The notes under the pieces are model-generated. The model ran no database searches and was not told the DNA's origin. It saw only the letters and a list, made by a program, of their open reading frames with translations. From the NCBI RefSeq assembly GCF_002155965.1, contig NZ_MUMH01000120.1:1-32183 (forward strand): a stretch of DNA of 32,183 nt, read 5' to 3'. This DNA comes from Allokutzneria sp. NRRL B-24872. GTDB lineage: Bacteria; Actinomycetota; Actinomycetes; Mycobacteriales; Pseudonocardiaceae. Every line of letters starts with the position of its first letter. Positions within the stretch are counted from its first letter, which is position 1. Made by a program: the position numbers and the translations under genes. Below are positions 29,053-32,183 of the stretch, in pieces.

Positions 29053-30579
29053 TCAGGCCATCCTGCGCAGTCGCGGCCACACCTCGGCCCAGCGGCCGGT
29101 GAAGCCCTCGCAGCTCCAGACCGGGCTCCCGTCGACGAGTCCCAGCTTGCTCGACACCACTCCGCGCTGGGTGCACGATGCAAAATGAGAACGCAATGGA
29201 CCGGGGTCGCCGCCGGAATAGACGACGTTCTTCACGTTCTCGCCCGGGGTGCCGAAGTAGTGGAAACCCCGGTGCGGGCTGTACGAGGCGGGCAATCCGC
29301 GTTCCGGGCCGTAGTAGGCGAGGGCGCTCGCCCACCAGTAGGAGTTGCTGACGATCGCGGTGTCCCGCTGCTTCTCCGCCGGAAGATCGCGATAGACCTT
29401 CGCGACCGCGTCGCTCAGCTCGGTCCACCCGAACTGCCCGGCCTCGGTGAAGTTCTGCCACTTGACGCCGATGTTCGGGTAGTCCAGCTCCGATTCCGCC
29501 TTCAGCGGCAGCATCTGCACGGCCATCAGCGCCGACAGCGCGAACGCGGGCCAGGCCACCCAGGGCAGCCACTTGCCGGTGCGACGGCGCTGGAACTCGA
29601 CCGCGGCCACCGCGAACAGCACCGGGTACAGGCCGCTCGCGTAGTAGATGCGCCCGCCGGTCAGCCCGAACACCGCGACCACACCGATGACGGTCAGTCC
29701 GAGGAAGCGGTACTCGCGCAGCTCGGGCGAGCGGAACAGCCGCCACAGTCCGTAGAAGAAGAACGCGGTGCCCACGCCGATCCCGGCGACCAGGACGGTG
29801 CCCGGCAGGTACATCCACGCCCCGCCGAACAGCTCCGTCTCCCCCGCGACGACCTTGCTCATCTCCAACTGCGGCCAGCCGTTGGCCGCCTGCCACAGCA
29901 GCGTCGGCACCGTGATCAGCACCGCGAGCAGCGCGCCGACCCAGAGCTTCGGGCGCCGCAGCAGCTCGCGCGGGCCCATCACCAGGACGCTGACGCCGAG
30001 CACCACCCAGAGCACGGGGATGAGGAACTTCGTCTGCATCGCCGCGGCCGTGGCGAGACCGGCCCACACCAGCAGGTTGTCGTCGCGCCTGCGCACCCAG
30101 CGGACGACCAGCAGCAGCACGACGGCCCACAGCACCGGGTCCACAGTGGACGTCGCGAGCATCCTGCCGAGCGCGAGGCCGGAGAACGCGTAGGCCCCCG
30201 CGGTGGCCACCTGCGCGCCACGACCGCCACCGAACTCCCGTGCGAGCAGCGCCGCGATGATCGCCCCCGATGTGGTGATCAGCGTCGCGGGCAGCCGCAG
30301 CCCCACCACGGAGCCCGGGAACAGGTTGTCCATCAGCAGCGCCAGCAACGGCAGCATCGGCGGCTGGTCCGCGTAGCCCCAGTCCAGTTCCCGCCCCGCC
30401 GCGATGAAGTACAGCTCGTCGCCGAAGAACCCGTAGCGACCGCTGAACAGCAGCATCACCAACCCGAACGCGGCCGTGACCGCGAGCACCGGTCCCCAAG
30501 CGACCGAGGGGACGCCGGCTCCCTCCCGCGCCGGCACCCCCTCGGTCGCGTTCCCCCCTCGCACTGAAGTCCTCGTCAT
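29053..30579 (-). CDS. GT39-family (PMT/ArnT-like) membrane glycosyltransferase
   Basis: The 508-residue membrane protein has about ten or more hydrophobic segments. The first extracytoplasmic loop carries the acidic motif of the dolichyl-phosphate mannosyltransferase/ArnT fold (SGRYGFFGDELYFIAAGREL), then the DQPPMLPLLALLMD segment. These enzymes move a sugar from a polyprenyl-phosphate donor to protein or lipid on the outer face of the membrane. The C-terminal domain (about 370-508) is soluble and extracytoplasmic. The ATG at 30579 is preceded by AAGGGG at good spacing. The acceptor is unknown. The gene contains one copy of the 13-base palindrome at 30139 and is divergent from the NarL-type kinase. 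Confidence 0.9.
   Translation of the reverse strand: MTRTSVRGGNATEGVPAREGAGVPSVAWGPVLAVTAAFGLVMLLFSGRYGFFGDELYFIAAGRELDWGYADQPPMLPLLALLMDNLFPGSVVGLRLPATLITTSGAIIAALLAREFGGGRGAQVATAGAYAFSGLALGRMLATSTVDPVLWAVVLLLVVRWVRRRDDNLLVWAGLATAAAMQTKFLIPVLWVVLGVSVLVMGPRELLRRPKLWVGALLAVLITVPTLLWQAANGWPQLEMSKVVAGETELFGGAWMYLPGTVLVAGIGVGTAFFFYGLWRLFRSPELREYRFLGLTVIGVVAVFGLTGGRIYYASGLYPVLFAVAAVEFQRRRTGKWLPWVAWPAFALSALMAVQMLPLKAESELDYPNIGVKWQNFTEAGQFGWTELSDAVAKVYRDLPAEKQRDTAIVSNSYWWASALAYYGPERGLPASYSPHRGFHYFGTPGENVKNVVYSGGDPGPLRSHFASCTQRGVVSSKLGLVDGSPVWSCEGFTGRWAEVWPRLRRMA
30139..30151. repeat. Iterated 13-base palindrome, copy 4
   Basis: GTCCA-CAG-TGGAC lies inside the GT39-family gene. On the coding strand it encodes Ser-Thr-Val-Asp with the codon ACT, in the same phase as the other copies. 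Confidence 0.6.
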
Positions 30580-30769
30580 GTCGTTTCCCCTTCGAACGGC
30601 GTCGCACAATTCGACCGTTCGCTAAGCCGCGCCAACAGCGTGCAAGGTGTGCACCCGGCTCGACCAAAGTCCCGGCCGGTGGGGGTGGGGGCTACTTTCG
30701 TAGGTTCCTGGTGCCACCGAAGGGATCGGCGCCGCTCAGGGCGCGCCGCGCGCCAGTAACGTCGCTGGT

Positions 30770-32011
30770 GTGAAACGTCCACTGTGGTCGAACTGGCGCG
30801 AGTTCGCCTTCGACGTCGCGCCCTTGGCCGCCGTGGTGAGCGTGACGACCTCCGTCATCGTCATCGCGGAGATCCCGCTCAGGTACGTGCTCTGGTACAC
30901 CGTCGCGCTGGACCTGATCGTCTGCACGGCACTGCTGTTCTGGCGGCGCACCGCACCGGAGCTCGTCCTCGCGGTGACCACGGGCGCCGCGCTGCTCACC
31001 CTCGGCGGAGAACTGCTCTCGCCGGGGATGATGATCTCGCCGTACGACCCCGCGCGGCCGTGGTTGGCGCTCGGCACGCCCTTCGCGATCTACTCCGCGA
31101 TGAAGTACTCCGACCGCAAGTGGCTGTCGTGGTCGATGACCGTGGTGCTGCTCGTGATCGCGTGGCGGCCGTGGCAGTCCATCCCGATGATGTCGCCGTT
31201 CTTCGACGTGCGCCCGTCCGCGGTGTTGTACACGATCCTGCCCGCGGTGCTCGGCCTCTACAACGGCGCGCGACGCCGCCTGATCCAGGCGCTGACGGAG
31301 CGGGCCGAGCGCGCGGAGCGGGAGCAGGACCTGCTCGCCGAACAGGCCCGCGCCGACGAGCGGGTCAAGCTCGCGACCGAGATGCACGACGTGGTCACCC
31401 ACCGGCTCAGCCTGATGGTGCTCCAGGCGGGCGCGCTGCGGATCACCGCCGAGGACGAGGCCACCCGCACCTCCGCCGAGGAACTGCGCGCGGCCGGCTG
31501 CCAGGCGTTGGAGGAGCTGCGGGACCTCGTCGGCGTGCTGCGCTCGGGGCCGAGGACCGACGAGGTGATCCCGGAGGACGGCTCCAGCACGACGACGCTT
31601 GACCTCACCGAGCTGATCGAGGAGTCCAGGTCGGTCGGCGTCGAGATCGAGCTGATCGAGGACGGCAACCCGCTGCTGGCTTCCCCCGTGGTCGGCCGGA
31701 CCGCCTACCGGGTGGTGCAGGAGGCGCTGACCAACGCGCGCAAGCACGCGCCGGGGGCGTGGGTGCGGGTGTACGTGCGCTACAGCGGCGACCGGCTGCG
31801 GCTGATCATCCGCAGTTCGGCGCCCAAGGCCCCGCTCGACCCGAGCCTGAGCGGCAGCGGTTCCGGCTCAGGGCTGCTCGGCCTGCGGCAGCGGGTGGAG
31901 CTGGTGCACGGCCGGCTCCGCGCGGGTCCGACGGACAGTGGTGGTTTCGAGGTCGATGCGATACTTCCCGCCTACGTCCCGACGGTCGAGGGCCCACACG
32001 ATGAACCGTGA
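30770..32011 (+). CDS. NarL-type sensor histidine kinase
   Basis: The 413-residue kinase has four or five N-terminal membrane segments (about 15-165), a charged coiled linker (about 168-198), a HisKA_3 dimerisation domain with the phospho-acceptor His about 206 in EMHDVVTHRL, and an ATPase domain with the N-box VVQEALTNARKHAPG (Asn about 322) and the glycine-rich lid GSGSGSGLLGLRQRVE. The usual VRN or DDG segment reads IRSSAPK, a variation often seen in actinobacterial kinases of this class. The GTG at 30770 has a weak ribosome site. The partner response regulator starts within the last 11 bases. A short inverted repeat, CTACTTTCGTAG, lies about 70 bases upstream. The stimulus is unknown. Confidence 0.93.
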   Translation: MKRPLWSNWREFAFDVAPLAAVVSVTTSVIVIAEIPLRYVLWYTVALDLIVCTALLFWRRTAPELVLAVTTGAALLTLGGELLSPGMMISPYDPARPWLALGTPFAIYSAMKYSDRKWLSWSMTVVLLVIAWRPWQSIPMMSPFFDVRPSAVLYTILPAVLGLYNGARRRLIQALTERAERAEREQDLLAEQARADERVKLATEMHDVVTHRLSLMVLQAGALRITAEDEATRTSAEELRAAGCQALEELRDLVGVLRSGPRTDEVIPEDGSSTTTLDLTELIEESRSVGVEIELIEDGNPLLASPVVGRTAYRVVQEALTNARKHAPGAWVRVYVRYSGDRLRLIIRSSAPKAPLDPSLSGSGSGSGLLGLRQRVELVHGRLRAGPTDSGGFEVDAILPAYVPTVEGPHDEP

Positions 32012-32183
32012 CGTGATCAAAGTTCTGGTCGTCGACGACGAGCCGATGGTCTGCGCGCACCTGCGCACCATCCTCGGTTCCGCCGAGGACATCGACGTCG
32101 TCGACCAGGCCCACGACGGCGCCGCCGCGGTCGAGGCCGTCGTGCGGCACCGCCCCGACGTCGTGCTGATGGACCTGCGCATG
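32001..32183 (+). CDS. NarL/FixJ-family response regulator, truncated by the window end
   Basis: The first 61 residues of a receiver domain are present: the acidic pair and loop in VLVVDDEPMVCAHL, and the phospho-acceptor aspartate in VVLMDLRM at about residue 58. The ATG at 32001 overlaps the kinase gene by 11 bases. The LuxR-type DNA-binding domain expected for the partner of a HisKA_3 kinase lies beyond the window. Confidence 0.93.
   Translation, partial: MNRDVIKVLVVDDEPMVCAHLRTILGSAEDIDVVDQAHDGAAAVEAVVRHRPDVVLMDLRM

Noticed and set aside
28927-30567. Plus-strand open frame of 546 codons
   Set aside because: It is antisense to the GT39-family gene; the repeated Arg, Gln and His runs are artefacts of reading the opposite strand.
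1-32183. CRISPR array or intact insertion sequence
   Set aside because: No regularly spaced repeats and no transposase-like frame were seen.

Overview
The window is high-GC DNA with strong third-position G/C bias, frequent GTG starts and GGAGG-type ribosome sites. The gene families (three-component cytochrome P450 with a 3Fe-4S ferredoxin, VIT1-type transporter, actinobacterial histidine kinases, secreted DUF6528-like protein, IdeR/DmdR-type iron boxes) point to an actinomycete, most likely of the Pseudonocardiales. The species cannot be named from the sequence alone.

Region 1 (1-8800) is an iron-siderophore acquisition locus. A minus-strand operon runs from 7115 down to 101: a siderophore-interacting reductase fused to a methyltransferase-like domain, a lipoprotein binding protein, two FecCD-type permeases, a FecE-type ATPase and an enterochelin-esterase-like hydrolase. 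The last five genes are joined by four 4-base stop/start overlaps. A divergent gene encodes an unusual double-length AraC regulator, and an iron box lies between the two. The locus imports a ferric siderophore and has two ways to release iron, by reduction and by ester hydrolysis. No siderophore biosynthesis gene is present in the window.

Region 2 (8800-12030) has low coding density and lower GC. It holds one convincing gene (a small HTH regulator with a perfect palindrome upstream), several hairpins, two CRP-like palindromes, a diverged 33-base repeat pair, a possible interrupted gene, and a tRNA-Ala(GGC) with an intrinsic terminator. It may be an eroded island beside the tRNA, but no attachment-site duplicate was found.

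Region 3 (12100-19270) carries a DsbA-like membrane-anchored thiol oxidoreductase, a VIT1/CCC1 iron/manganese transporter, an MFS exporter with its own iron box, a family 2 glycosyltransferase, the helicase HrpB and a VOC-fold protein. The iron box suggests that the MFS exporter belongs to the same iron regulon as region 1.

Region 4 (19270-24840) is a P450, ferredoxin and ferredoxin reductase operon directly downstream of an OmpR-type two-component system. A divergent TetR regulator shares a compact promoter/operator with the response regulator. Direct repeats in 11-base register sit between the kinase and the P450.

Region 5 (24900-32183) has a secreted DUF6528-like protein, an AbiEi/DUF559-like protein with eroded nuclease residues, a membrane diguanylate cyclase, a GT39-family mannosyltransferase-like protein and a NarL-type two-component pair that runs off the right end. 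A 13-base palindrome, GTCCANNNTGGAC, recurs in four coding sequences across the right half, always in the same codon phase.
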